From Sialis fuliginosa (taxonomy: Eukaryota; Arthropoda; Insecta; Megaloptera; Sialidae): a stretch of DNA of 64,000 nucleotides. The notes beneath the pieces were generated by a model. The model did not search any database and was not told where the DNA came from. It was given only the letters and a program-made list of their open reading frames with translations. This document shows, piece after piece, positions 34,736 through 45,942 of this stretch (its first letter is position 1; the number at the start of each line of letters is the position of its first letter). The stretch is taken from contig OY540814.1 of assembly GCA_961205875.1 (NCBI GenBank), forward strand, positions 27,844,151 to 27,908,150. Reading direction: 5' to 3'. A program made the position numbers and the translations under genes.

Positions 34736-35585
34736 TAAAATTAACTATTTCTGATTTTTTTTAGCTTTATTTAATGAAACAATGTCATATGTGATAATTA
34801 TTTACCACCCTCCACTAAAAAAAGTGGCATAAGGCACCTTATGCATTTTTCAGTCAATTAAAATAAGTACCATTTAAATTCTGAAACTTAAAAAAAATTT
34901 TTTTACATTTTACGAAAACAATTAAAATTTTGTTGACTTAAGAAGTGACCATAGATGAAAAAGAAAAATGTACAAGCATTTAGCTTATAATCAAATCATA
35001 TTTTTGCAAGTGGGTAGAAAATAATAATAGTTCTTTAAAAATAAATTAGCCATTATAATTAATTAGAAGTCATATTATTTTTAAGTAGTACTATTTTTTC
35101 TGTTATATTTTTTTTAATATATATTTTAACTGTACATTTTATATTTAAATCAGTGGTTCTGTTGATGAAAAGTATAGTACCCCCAAAAATAGGGCGCACG
35201 TGAATAAAAGATTCAGAATCACTGGTATAGTGTATTTTTTTAATAAATCGCATACAGATTTGGTTAAACATTTTCACGTAGAAGTAATGCATGTCTGTCT
35301 GTCTGTAATTTTGCATTTATTAGCTTATTTCAAAGTTGTTCATTTAATTTATATAATTAAAATGAATTTTGTACAGATAAATTTAAAAACATTTATTTTT
35401 TATACAATTAAAGTAGATATTAAAAAGTATAGGGCTGTCCAACGTTTCGTATGATATAAAATGTCGCATATGTTCAGCGTATATATTTTTATATGCAATA
35501 ACAATATGAGAATGATTCAAAATAATCTTGTGGAAGAAAAAAGTCAAGTGGGTTGATCTAATATAAGTATTCATAATCACAGTTC
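34736..35585. other. AT-rich intergenic DNA
   Basis: CAGTGGTTCTG...CAGAATCACTGG at about 35152-35226 is a small inverted hAT-like scar. The short frames on both strands are not convincing genes. Confidence 0.45.
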
Positions 35586-35586
35586 A

Positions 35587-35759
35587 CCAGTGGCGTAACC
35601 AGAAAATAAAATTGTACCCATTAAAAGTGGCATTTGAATTTTGCCATTCCATAATAATATAAACTAAAAATTAAAACATGGTTGTATATTTATATTTCTT
35701 ATTTAAAATATTAATTAAAGTACCCTCCCCCCACTCGCCCTTAATCTGGGTACGCCATT
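35587..35759. mobile_element. GGCGTAACC-type short element
   Basis: CAGTGGCGTAACCAGA on the left and TCTGGGTACGCCATTA on the right are near-inverted ends enclosing about 170 bp with a poly(C) patch. Probably hAT-like. No clear duplication. Confidence 0.5.
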
Positions 35760-36127
35760 AAAATGGAGTCGAATTTCGATTTTTAATCTTAAATAATTCC
35801 TCGAAAAATCGAAAAGTGTAAGATTAAAAAAAAATCCATTAACCATTTCTGTAAGTGAGGTTATAACATGTTCTTATTAGTTACATTCCAAATATGTTTT
35901 CTATTAATAGAAAGAAACTAGAAGATTGAATCTGTTATTATGTATTGCAAATTACCTATATTTTGATTGTAGTTTTGTGATGATATATTTTTTGTTGCTA
36001 TTTCAAAAATAAAGTATGTATAATTGCAAATTTTATTTTATTAAAATAAACCTTATTTTCCCCTTAGTCCGCCCCCTCCCAGTAGGTTTTTCAAACAACG
36101 TTCGAAGGTGTAAGTAATTCTTATTAA
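35760..36127. other. AT-rich intergenic DNA
   Basis: Nothing recognised. Confidence 0.5.
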
Positions 36128-36595
36128 CCGACTTCAAAAAAAAGGAGGAGGTTATCAATTCAACGCGTATATTTATATACATATATAGCTTACACCATTA
36201 TCTTTAAAACTATCTAATGCCCGAAGACCTTCGTAACCTCCTTCGGCTATTATTAAGAAATTTAAATTGAAAATTTAACAAATAAGTTGAATAGTTAATA
36301 TGTCAGCTTAGGGCGATCGAGGAGACTCCAGTTTTTTTTTTAAATATAGCTTACACCATTATCTTTAAGACTATCTAATGCCCGAAGACCTTCGTAACCT
36401 CCTTCGGCTATTATTAAGAAATTTAAATTGAAAATTTAACAAATAAGTTGAATAGTTAATATGTCAGCTTGGGGCGATCGAGGAGACTCCAGTTTTTTTT
36501 TTAAATATAGCTTACACCATTATCTTTAAGACTATCTAATGCCCGAAGACCTTCGTAACCTCCTTCGGCTATTATTAAGAAATTTAAAATGAAAT
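36128..36595 (+). repeat. Satellite family, 161-bp unit, about 2.5 copies
   Basis: Units start GCTTACACCATTATC at 36188, 36349 and 36510. The last stops after about 85 bp. Shared blocks with the 184-bp array at 61941 are TTGAATAGTTAATAT, GGGCGATCGAGGAGACTCCA or GGCGCGATCGA, and a T-run before the next unit. ACCGACTTCAAAAAAAAGGA and AGGAGGTTATCAATTC precede the array. Confidence 0.85.
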
Positions 36596-37320
36596 TTTTT
36601 TTTAATAATCATTTAAAATTAAGATAAGATAATAACATAAAAAATATATGTTTACCAAGATATTAAATATTCAAATTATTGCATAACGCAATTCAAACAG
36701 AGACAATAAGTTTTATAATATTTTTATATTGATCTAATTGAAATTTATTAGTATCAAGAGATATAAATATGAAATTTGAGATATTAATGCTTCGTTTCAT
36801 TGCGACATAAAAATTATAAGGTCGTAAAATTAATGGTTTTTTTATTTGATAATATTAATTTGAAATACATCAATGAAATAACCGTAAAATACAATAAATT
36901 ATAATATTTTCACTTTTAGAGTGACATAACATTATATGGGCAATGACATTAATGGCATAGTTTGACTTATTATATTATTTTTTTGATAAAATTCACATCA
37001 AATTAAAACAAATATGTTAAATTATTACATTATTAAATCTAGCAGGTAAGGGAATCAGTCGATCAATTACCTTAGGTTTTAAAATCTTACGAATCCTTAC
37101 TATCAAAATTTTTTGAGAAATAATTCAATTTTATGAAATTTTTAAAATTTTAAAACTTACAGGGCTGTAACTACAAAACGATCTAACGTAATGATTTGAA
37201 ATTTCATCACGTGAAACTAGAGCTTACATAACAAACAATTTAATAGAATTCCGACGTTTCTACGACTTATAGTTCTAAAGTATCATGTTGACAAACGAGA
37301 ATTTTTTTTTATCCACCCAG
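36596..37320. other. AT-rich intergenic DNA
   Basis: Nothing recognised. Confidence 0.5.
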
Positions 37321-37348
37321 TATAAAAAATCGATGCGTTTTTATGCAA
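37321..37348 (+). promoter_or_regulatory. TATA-like box upstream of the microgene
   Basis: TATAAAAAATCG, 110 bp before the start codon, then an octamer-like ATGCAAAC. This would place transcription start near 37350. A TATAAAA match is easy to get by chance in such AT-rich DNA. Confidence 0.3.
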
Positions 37349-37430
37349 ACATAATAAATGTTCTTCGAGAAAAACAAAACATTAACGCTAATATAACATA
37401 TTATATCAATAATATCAATTCCACTTGAAG

Positions 37431-37640
37431 ATGGAAACGAACGCGTGGCAGATTTATTACAACCAGTGGTACTTCATGCCTCACGAACCCTTGTATGAAA
37501 CACATAATTCATTGGAATTATACAGTTTTGCTTTATCGACAAAGCATACCTCAAAAAAGATTATATTTATTAGTTTAGTTTCACTATTTCTTATTTTATT
37601 ATTAATTACTTTTCTATGGACTAAATTTATACTCTCCTAA
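37431..37640 (+). CDS. Candidate 69-residue tail-anchored membrane microprotein
   Basis: The ATG has A at -3 and G at +4 and is preceded by an in-frame stop at 37410. The product has a polar, aromatic N-terminal half (two WQ/QW motifs, FMPHEPLYE) and ends with KK plus a strongly hydrophobic segment of about 24 residues (IIFISLVSLFLILLL onwards). This is the layout of a tail-anchored protein of the ER or another membrane. The 5' half is richer in G+C than its surroundings, unlike chance frames here. Two stops in a row (TAA TAG) and an AATAAATAAA signal follow closely. I do not recognise the family. It could also be a terminal exon or chance. Confidence 0.45.
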   Translation: METNAWQIYYNQWYFMPHEPLYETHNSLELYSFALSTKHTSKKIIFISLVSLFLILLLITFLWTKFILS

Positions 37641-37661
37641 TAGATTTTATACCTCGAATTA

Positions 37662-37671
37662 AATAAATAAA
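37662..37671 (+). terminator. Poly(A) signal of the microgene
   Basis: Overlapping AATAAA hexamers start 22 bases after the stop codon, giving a very short 3' UTR. Confidence 0.4.
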
Positions 37672-38316
37672 TTTGATTTCGATAGCAACAAAGTACAATC
37701 TTTCTACAGGGTACTGAATTTGCTATTTTGTCTATGGATTTATTAATTTAATAATTATTTTAAAGTACGTTAAGGTAGTTTTTTTTTCTGCTCTTCAAAA
37801 TTTTTATTAGAGCTTTTTGGGCTTTTCAAAATTTCAAAATGCATCTGATTTCTTAGGAATGTTATAATATATGTACCGTGAGAGGGGGAGGGGAAATTCA
37901 AAAATCATCCTTACATAATTAATGAATACTCCCTAATTGGTATATTTTTTATATAATATTTAAACCACGATTAAAAAAAATCCAAACCCAAAAAGAAAAT
38001 TAACCAAGGATTATTATAAAATAAAAATAAATTTTATTATGAGAAAAAATTACGTACAACACTTAAATCAAGTACATATGGAGAGAAACAAGCAACAAGA
38101 AACTAACAAGAGAAAAACCACTTGTGTAGTACAATTAAATTATTCATAACGATTACTTGCAGTAGAATATATCGATTTGAGTATAATCTGAAGAGTGGAA
38201 CGAAAACGATATCTGTCCTCCCGTCGACACTACCGGTGCCGTTTTGTCGTAGCTCCCTGCCAGTTAGTTTTCTACGTTACCGACAGGGTTGACCATATCC
38301 CTACAGGCTTACTATA
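37672..38316. other. AT-rich intergenic DNA
   Basis: Nothing recognised. Confidence 0.5.
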
Positions 38317-39487
38317 GAAGGTACTGGCGCACCAAGTCTTGGGCACATTTGTACTAAATTAGAAATATTTGTTGATATTTGATTACATACATACTGCCAT
38401 TACTGAATCACAATCTATATACATTTAAGGTAGTTCTCGTGCAAACGTCATTTCGATAGAATTAAAAAAAAATCAGGGTATAAAGAGAATAATGATATCT
38501 ATCCAATCGTGAAATTTTAAATTTTAAACTCGAGATAATTGTCATCAAAGTTTGCCACTTTTGTACGTATCCGCTATATCAAGTTCGTATTATGTCCATT
38601 TTCATGACTAAAACTTCGATAGATATTGATAAAAAACTATAAAACAATAAAGGTTTATTATTCTGATATGTGATAAAAAATTCTTAATGATTGACCTTGT
38701 ATTTCAAAAACAAAATGATTGACCGTTTCATATTTGAAATTTAATTATATTTCAAAAACAAAACGGTCAATCATTTTGAATTTTTTATCACATATCATAA
38801 TAATAACCCTTTACTGTTTGGTAGTTTTTTATCAAAATCTGTCGAAGCGTTTAGTCATAAAATAAAGAAAATATATTCATAGTATGATTGTGTTTATAAT
38901 AATCTGTATAGACGGCTTTGGGTATAGACTTGATCAAAAATTCTCTGTAGCAACGCAATTATTTTCGATATTTTACTATGGTATTATGAGCGTAACTTTT
39001 TGTTGGTACTGTAGCACGAGAACTACCTTAACTCTAAAACAGCTTAATTTGGTGACAATTGGCCAATCTGTGTCAAAATTTTGGATATTTACAATAATTA
39101 TTAGTATAATCTATTTATTAATTATTATATTATCACAGCATCTGCTTTACATTGTTTCAAATTTCATTTACTAGCAAGTGTCTATTACTGAAGTGCCAAA
39201 TACTGGTTTTATTTACTGGAAAAAATAAAAACTAACTATATTTGCGGACTTTGGTAATTAAATTGATTTAATAAAGATGCATTTATTTGTTTTATTATAG
39301 TAACATGACTTCATGAGAATTATGAATATAATATAACTGGAGAAAAAATATAAACAAAATAAAAACAAACTATATTTGCAGACTTTTTGATTTAATAAAG
39401 ATACGATTCATTAGTAAAATGAGTTTATGAGAAGCCTATCAATCCCAAAAAAACAGTATATCTTGCCAATCTTGCTCTTAAAGCAGC
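38317..39487. mobile_element. MITE family E copy split by a TTAA element
   Basis: Family E blocks (GAAGGTACTGGCGCACC, TTGATATTTGATTACATAC, TTTGGTGACAATTGGCC, GTAACATGACTTCATGAG) flank an insertion at 38429-39027. About 136 bp near the right end is duplicated in tandem, and the terminal inverted repeat there is lost. Confidence 0.7.
38429..39027. mobile_element. piggyBac-like 599-bp palindromic MITE
   Basis: Perfect inverted ends GGTAGTTCTCGTGC and GCACGAGAACTACC lie between TTAA duplications (38425-38428, 39028-39031). Long internal arms pair around AATGATTGACCGTTTCA and the facing ACGGTCAATCATTT. The unfilled TTAA site is visible in the intact family E copy at 45659-45662. TTAA specificity is the piggyBac hallmark. 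The 96-codon frame at 38884-39174 crosses the element edge and is not a gene. Confidence 0.85.
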
Positions 39488-40047
39488 CTGTCTTATTTAA
39501 TTTCTTCTTACTTCCTAACTTGCAAATATCTTTTACAAACCCTATTGCAGTAAAGAATTCTGGTCGTTCTCTACAGGTTCAAATCTAAAGCACCCCCTTC
39601 ACCCCCCCCCCCACATGCAAACAGTAGCAGTCATTTGTACAGAACGCTAACGCGAGCTTTGGTACTATAAACTTACAATGTGTAACGTGTGTTGTTCATA
39701 AACCTGAACACAATGTTCACGAACATTCATTTTTATGGAGTAATTTGCGAAAATATCAGCCCTCACTCACCTTTTTTTTAAATTTGTATGAAATACTACA
39801 CTCGGTTACTCGCGAGTTGCTTTTTATTATTATCAAAAATTGTAATTAGAAAGACGTAATGATCTTGTTATACTTTGGGAATAATTGGTGTATTATTTCA
39901 TTTTGTTATTTTAAACCAGCTGAAGGTACACTATTGAACATAAGTATTATATTTAAAGAGGTTTTTTTCACGTTCGGTATTATAACGAATTTGATCGGGA
40001 GCAAAAGCTAAGCTAATATTATCTGTGAGTAGGGTATTCACTGTTTT
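39488..40047. other. Intergenic DNA
   Basis: A poly(C) run at about 39601-39611. GAGCAAAAGCTAAGCTAAT (about 40000) has an inverted partner near 40530-40548, so family H at 40048 may be nested in an older palindromic element. Confidence 0.4.
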
Positions 40048-40350
40048 TTGAAAATAAAATTCCTTGACTTTTCCCTGACTTTCCCTGACCACAGATTCAA
40101 AATTCCCTGACCACTAGAGGCTCGGGGGCAAGAAGAGATCGAGAAGCTCCCAGAATGTGCAAAAAAATTTGAAGACCTTTTTTGCTCGCCAACTGTTTAT
40201 ACACTTTTTCCTTCCTCACTGATTTCCCTGATATAATAAATTCCCTGACTTTCCAAAAAAAATGGAATACATTTCCTGACTTTTCAGAATTTTAAAGAAA
40301 TTCCCTGACTTTTCCTGACCACTTTAGGCTTCCCTGACTTTCCAGAAAGT
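40048..40350. repeat. TTCCCTGAC-rich repeat, family H, copy 2
   Basis: Near-identical to 28181-28445, including CTCCCAGAATGTGCAAAAAA and CTTCCCTGACTTTCCAGA. Confidence 0.75.
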
Positions 40351-41879
40351 GAAGTATTAAATATGAATGACAGCCCACTGGGTATGTTTAATTTTATATG
40401 TGAATGGCCTTAAGTATTGTAGAAATCAGCAATCTAAAAGCCGTGGTGACAAGTGTACATCATACTATACATTAATTAGCACTGCACTAAAATCCCGAAC
40501 AAATTCATAACGATTTGACACCTAGCAGATAGCATTAGCTTAGCTTTTGCTTTAGATCTAATTCTTTATAAGACCCGACATAAGTATTATACAAGCCATT
40601 ATATAGATTCAGACAACTTCAAAAATCTTAAGAAAATTTTAACCCGACCAAAAGTCATTTTTTCTAAAATTTTGTGATGCCTAAATACTTGTTTTTTATA
40701 TTTCCAGCATTAATTGATTTTTATAATTGTTGGCACTTAAAACAATTACAGACAAGATTTTGTAAGATTAACAGATGACATTTTCTCGCTAGGCAATAAT
40801 AATTAAACAGTATTTTTTATTTCAATTAATTGACCTCTTTATATAGTCAATATTATAAATTAGATCATACGCCAGTGCCGGATTTAAGGTCCTTTCCACA
40901 GAATTAAATTTCGTAATAAAGATTTTTCAGGAAATTTATATCACAAATAAATGAGTATATTCACAATTCACTTTTATCAAAATTAAAATAGCCTAAAAAA
41001 AGTATTTTACAAAATTTTTACGTATTAATTCGGGTAGTATTTAAGTGCACAATTATTTTTATATACTTTAAATATTAAATATATTGTATTTGAACAATAA
41101 CATTTTGAATTTTGAGCATTATACATACTAAACAAGTGTGACATTAAAAATAATTTTTTTGAGTAATAACATTTTCCGTTTTGCGCAGTAATATTTGCGT
41201 TCGTTATTATTGTATAATTTAAATTGCTTTAATTTTATAACTTTTTTTTGGGGGGGGGCATTTGTTTCCAAGGCAACATGAATTAATGACGTATTAATTA
41301 GTATTTAAAATTCAAATTTTGAGGGTGTTTTTCACCCCTTCAATGACTGTTTAGGCACGTACAAATAATAAATGTCCTTTAGGTTCAATTGAACTACAAA
41401 TGTATCAAGTCTTATCAAAATTAGTGAGATAATACTCGCAACGTTTACTTTTTAGACGAAAAAAGTTACAAAATTTCTAATATTTCCAAAACCCCTAATC
41501 CGATTAGCACCAAAATCAATACGTCTGGAGTACTCATTGAAACAAACATTTTCCTCAAAAATAATTCAGATCGGTGCATTTTTACAGTAGTTATCGTGAA
41601 CGAAAAAAACACGCGCAGCCGCCATCGGAAATTAACTTTTCTTTAAGTTTTGAAGTTAGTACATTCGGAATCTGTCATTATCTCGGACACGATTTTTCGA
41701 CGGTATTACAATACTTCCATTTCCTTCGGAACATGGAAGTAAAAAATGATCGACAAATGTACAAATAAGCTACTGAGCTCCTTCCAAGAATCCAAAGTTT
41801 TCGTATTTCCTACAAGACCTCAATCTTCGTTCAAACAAACAAAATACCAAATTGCATGGGTCAACATTTCTACACGCCC
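40351..41879. other. 1.5 kb AT-rich intergenic DNA
   Basis: A G-run at about 41251-41258 and short frames only. Nothing recognised. Confidence 0.5.
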
Positions 41880-42080
41880 GGTCTGGGAACCAGCGGACTG
41901 ACACACACACACACACATGTGTAGTGTCTGCTGACGTCACAGGGTGGTGGTGTTTGGCCAAGAACGGCGCCGGCATTACCGACACTGTGGCTGGGGGACG
42001 CGGGGACTCCAGACCCCGAGGCGTCGAGACGCCACACAAACAAGCGAATGTGGTTCAGAGAGAGAGAGAGAGAAAGAGAC
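41880..42080. promoter_or_regulatory. GC-richer island with CRE palindrome
   Basis: CpG- and G-rich patch (GGCGCCGGCATTACCGAC, GACGCGGGGACTCC) with a perfect TGACGTCA at 41932-41939, a (CA)n tract and an (AG)n tract. Opposing 89- and 97-codon frames overlap here but contain simple-repeat peptides. It may be a promoter or untranslated exon of a gene whose coding part is not in view. Confidence 0.3.
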
Positions 42081-42279
42081 TATCTATGTGTCCTTGTAAG
42101 ACAAGTGTTTTTGAAACATGGATGTTTTTCTTTGTTATAAAATAATAAAAATGTTACTAATAATATGACAATTTATTTGTATATGCATGGTATATTTTTG
42201 ATCCATAATTAAGAACAGTATAAGTAAAGTATTTTTCAAAAAATACAGTAAATTGCTCAATATATCCTTTATTTAGCTG
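42081..42279. other. AT-rich intergenic DNA
   Basis: Nothing recognised. Confidence 0.5.
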
Positions 42280-42592
42280 TGCCCGCGGCTTCGCTCGCTT
42301 AGATATAAAAGTTAGATATATGGTATCGTGGAGTTTATTTTAGATCTTTTTATTCTACACAATTCTTAACTGCATTATACTGTTCAATATTTAACATAAG
42401 GTAACCGATTTGATTTACTATTATCGTCACTGCTTATTCCTTATGTTACCTATCGTAACAAAATGGCCAAATAACATATCTATGAATTAAAAAATAAAAT
42501 AAAAAATAAAATACGTAAATCGGATAAGTGGTTCTCGAGTGATAAGCGCACTAACGGACAGACAGACAGACGTTGCGTTTTATAATAATATA
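42280..42592 (+). repeat. Lepidopteran-type repeat, family D, copy 1
   Basis: Starts GCTGTGCCCGCGGCTTCGCT and ends GGACAGACAGACAGACGTTG, TTTTATAATAATATAGAAGA. Internal ACTATTATCGTCACTGCTTA is shared with inverted partial copies at 43875-44060 and 46960-47150. Confidence 0.7.
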
Positions 42593-43064
42593 GAAGACAA
42601 ACGTGCTGTGAGTGTCTTAACGTTGATGTTGTTATGCAGCAAGATACGAACCAAGGACAATCTATTCGTTGTTTATCAAAAACATTGCTGACGATGTAAA
42701 AAAAACGTGATGTGTAAGGTAGATCCTTATTTATTTTTGTATATGTAGTGACGCGTTATACATTAGGAAAAGGAGGGGGGGGGGGGGGTCTGAGTCGAGG
42801 AAAAAAAAAAACAAAAGAAAACTTTTTTATTTTGCTCTTCAAATAATTTTTTCGAAGATATTGTTTTTTGCTTTCTTGGAAAATAATGTCACGAAAATAA
42901 TAAATAAATAGAGGGAGCCCGAAAACTTTTTTTGCCTGTGAGGTCCCCAACTACCATAATGCACCACTGCCTATGTGAACATCCTTTACTTTAATAATTA
43001 TTATTAATCTAATCCAATTTTGAAAATTAGCATGTTTCTGTCAATATTATTTATTTACTATATC
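42593..43064. other. Intergenic DNA
   Basis: G-run at about 42775-42788 next to an A-run. Nothing else. Confidence 0.5.
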
Positions 43065-43167
43065 CTATTTCATTTAAGAATGCAGTGGTTGTCGGAGTTT
43101 TGACGGTACGAATCGTGCATTTTACCGTCAAAAACCACGGCAACCACTGCATTCTTAAATGAAATAG
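43065..43167. repeat. 103-bp strong hairpin
   Basis: CTATTTCATTTAAGAATGCA on the left pairs with TGCATTCTTAAATGAAATAG on the right. The stem of about 43 bp has only a few mismatches and a loop of about 14 bases. The first 30 bases of the left arm recur alone at 50390-50420. It may be a tiny MITE. The dimensions also resemble a small-RNA precursor, but nothing shows expression. Confidence 0.7.
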
Positions 43168-43874
43168 ATTATAGTTCCCCGCAATTTCGATCTAAAAATG
43201 TAGAGACTAAGTAAAAACTATCAAAATTATAATTATATATTACCTAAAAAAAGTATATTGTACAGATAAAACCTACAGAGAGAGGGGGGGGGCATTCTCC
43301 TCTTTTGAAATCGAGTAGATTGATGTGATATTATATTTTATAATATACCTGCTTGTGGAAAACAGTTAATTTCCTTCTTGGAACGAATTTAAAATGCAAA
43401 TAGGTAAATGGAAAATTATTGGATTTTCTATAAAAAAGTAAGATTATCCTGTGATGGAAATAAAAGAGGAAAATGTTATATATAATATAAAATTACTTTA
43501 TTGATTTATAAAAAAATAATAAAAAACATCATATGAGGTAAAGTAATTATTTTTAATTGCATACAGTACAACCCTTATTGTTAGTTTCTCTACATTTCTA
43601 TAATATTTGAATGCTTTTTGTCATGCGACAAAAATAAAACTATTGACAGTATAATGGTGCTCATAAAATTACAAGTCAATAACAGTACCTACTTTTGTAT
43701 ATGTACATATATTATATACTATGGGCTTAAAAAGTCGTCTGCAACCCTAAAGGGCAGAATTGCTTACAATAGATTCGAATATATTAAAACAAACATCATC
43801 GGTTATCTTTTTCTTGGGCGGAGCTTATATAGTTACATCATCCTTATCCTTAATATATGTATATAAAGCTCAAC
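43168..43874. other. AT-rich intergenic DNA
   Basis: A G-run near 43284-43291. The short frames are unconvincing. Confidence 0.5.
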
Positions 43875-44060
43875 ATCTCTCTGTCTGTTTACGTGTTACG
43901 TTAGATAACATAACAACTAAGCAGTGACGATAATAGTAAATCAAGTCGGAAAAAAAATTATCGTCGGCGCGCTATTTTGCAATACGCTGCCTAAACCGTT
44001 CAATATTGAACAAAATAATATAGTAAAGAATTGTGTAGAATCAAAAGATCTACAATAAAG
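43875..44060 (-). repeat. Family D, copy 2 (inverted, decayed)
   Basis: TTACGTTAGATAACATAAC, AAGCAGTGACGATAATAGTA and AAGAATTGTGTAGAAT are the complement of 42345-42475. Confidence 0.6.
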
Positions 44061-44815
44061 TCAGCGACACCATATGTCTAACGTTTATATTTAAGACACA
44101 ATGACTGCTTTTATGTTAGAAAATTTAAAACATTTGGGTTTTGTTTACGTGCAAAACATTAATCCTTATCGAAATAAAAAGCGTCTATTAAATAATATTA
44201 AAAAATAAATAAATAAAAAATATTCTAGAACCAAATTTAACTAATCTAATAAAGTGTCTTTAATCATTTTGGCATCTGAACCAATTTTTTATTTAATTTT
44301 ATCCACAATTGTACCTGTTCTTTAAAAAAATGAATATCTAATTCAATAGGAAAAGTTTTTGAAAACTAATTTAAAATTAAATTTTTATCCATGCTTATAC
44401 TGTTCAGTTTATATCCCTAAATTCTTTAAAAGTTTGTATCATCGCTGTCCAGATGGTATATTTAAATCACTTTAATTTTTTTCTCTAATAGATTATACTT
44501 CATTAGGTATTTCATATTTAATTAATAAACTTGATTATAAAGTACCAAATTTCGATATTAAAATATTTGCATTCGAAAATAGGAAGCGGCTTTTTGATCT
44601 CTGATTAAAGTAAATACTCTGAATCATTAAGAAAACAAATTCTGTTGAATAAAACATTACGATATATAGTTAAAGGCTAAAGGGAATTGACTAACGAAGT
44701 TAATTTAAAATCTAATTATTTGAAATAATGTTCAGAATGATAAAACAAACGGTATTTTATTAAAATTTGTTAATAGAAGAGTTACAATCTATTTAATACT
44801 TTTTTATATTTTTTT
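44061..44815. other. AT-rich intergenic DNA
   Basis: Nothing recognised. Confidence 0.5.
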
Positions 44816-45190
44816 TTAATTTTGGAGAAAAATGGTTGTAACTTTTGAATGGGTGACAGATTTGATTTTAATTGACAGATTTGAAATCAGCGTATAAAAT
44901 ATATAATAATGACATGTATAATACATTAAAATTCGATAAAAAAATCGAAAAAAAGTCAATTTTTGACCAAAAAATTTTTTTTCGTCATTATTGCGTTCAA
45001 AAGTCACGCCTATTTTTCTCCAAAATTTTGAAAAAAGTTAAATTGAGAGGTCATATCTCAAAGAACGGTTTGAGATACAATTCTGCGGTTTGAAAATTTC
45101 AACTTTTCACCTCATTTTCTATAGAATAATCATACTTTAAACGAAATTTAAAAATTAAAAATTTTTACTGAAATTTCATGCATCAAATTT
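44816..45190. mobile_element. Foldback element, copy 3 (decayed, internally deleted)
   Basis: Retains AATTTTGGAGAAAAATGG, ATGACATGTATAATACATTA and CAAAGAACGGTTTGAGATAC. Much of the left arm and the central spacer are missing, and divergence is higher than in the other four copies. Confidence 0.7.
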
Positions 45191-45546
45191 CAATTGAAAA
45201 AAAACATAAATCATGTTTTTAAGTTGAATGAATGTTAATCAACCAATTTTTCGTATTAAGATAATTATAAAATCGTCTTGAATCTAATTAATGCAATGTA
45301 CATATAGCAATGTGCAAATGCATTTATTGTTGAGTCAGTATAATCTGATCGAGTCTGCAATAACGACCTATTTATTTAATGGTGTTAAATCTAGGTTAAT
45401 TACCACTTTATCCATATGATGTCATCGAAACATTGACATGATAATAAATTACGTCATATTACAAATCTGCAAAAATCGTTAAAATAAAAAATATTCTTAA
45501 AAATTAATATACGCGGCCGAAGCCACGGGATGGTCGCTAGAATAAT
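45191..45546. other. AT-rich intergenic DNA
   Basis: Nothing firm. CGAAGCCACGGGATGGTCGC at about 45520 looks like a repeat scar. Confidence 0.45.
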
Positions 45547-45942
45547 ATGGTATCAGTCATGGATATGACCTCAGTAATGGTTGTTCTTTAATTAAATGTA
45601 CTAAATTAGAAATATTTGATTACTACCATTTCTGAATATTAATCTATATACATTTAACTGTCTTACAGCGTGATTTGATGACAATCGGCCAATAGGTGTC
45701 AAAATGGTGAACATTTAAACTAATTATTAGTATAATTTATTTATTAATTACATTATCATAGAAACTGCTTTACATTGTTTCAAATTTGACGATTCTCTCT
45801 TTTATATCTTTTGTGTCGTAGTACTTATCATTTTGTAATTATTAGCAAGTGTCCATCACTGCGTGCTCATTACTAGTTTTACTTTATCCATTACTTAATG
45901 TTCAACACTGGGGTTTTGTCCAGGACTAGTGCCAGTACCTTA
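45547..45942. mobile_element. MITE family E copy (intact TTAA empty site)
   Basis: Runs from ATGGTATCAGTCATGG to AGTGCCAGTACCTTAT. ACATTTAACTGTCTTACAGC at 45652-45671 is the uninterrupted counterpart of the site filled in the copy at 38317. Confidence 0.7.

Noticed and set aside
38884-39174. 96-codon plus frame with several hydrophobic segments
   Set aside because: It crosses the right boundary of the TTAA MITE into a different MITE, so it is a chance product of two insertions.
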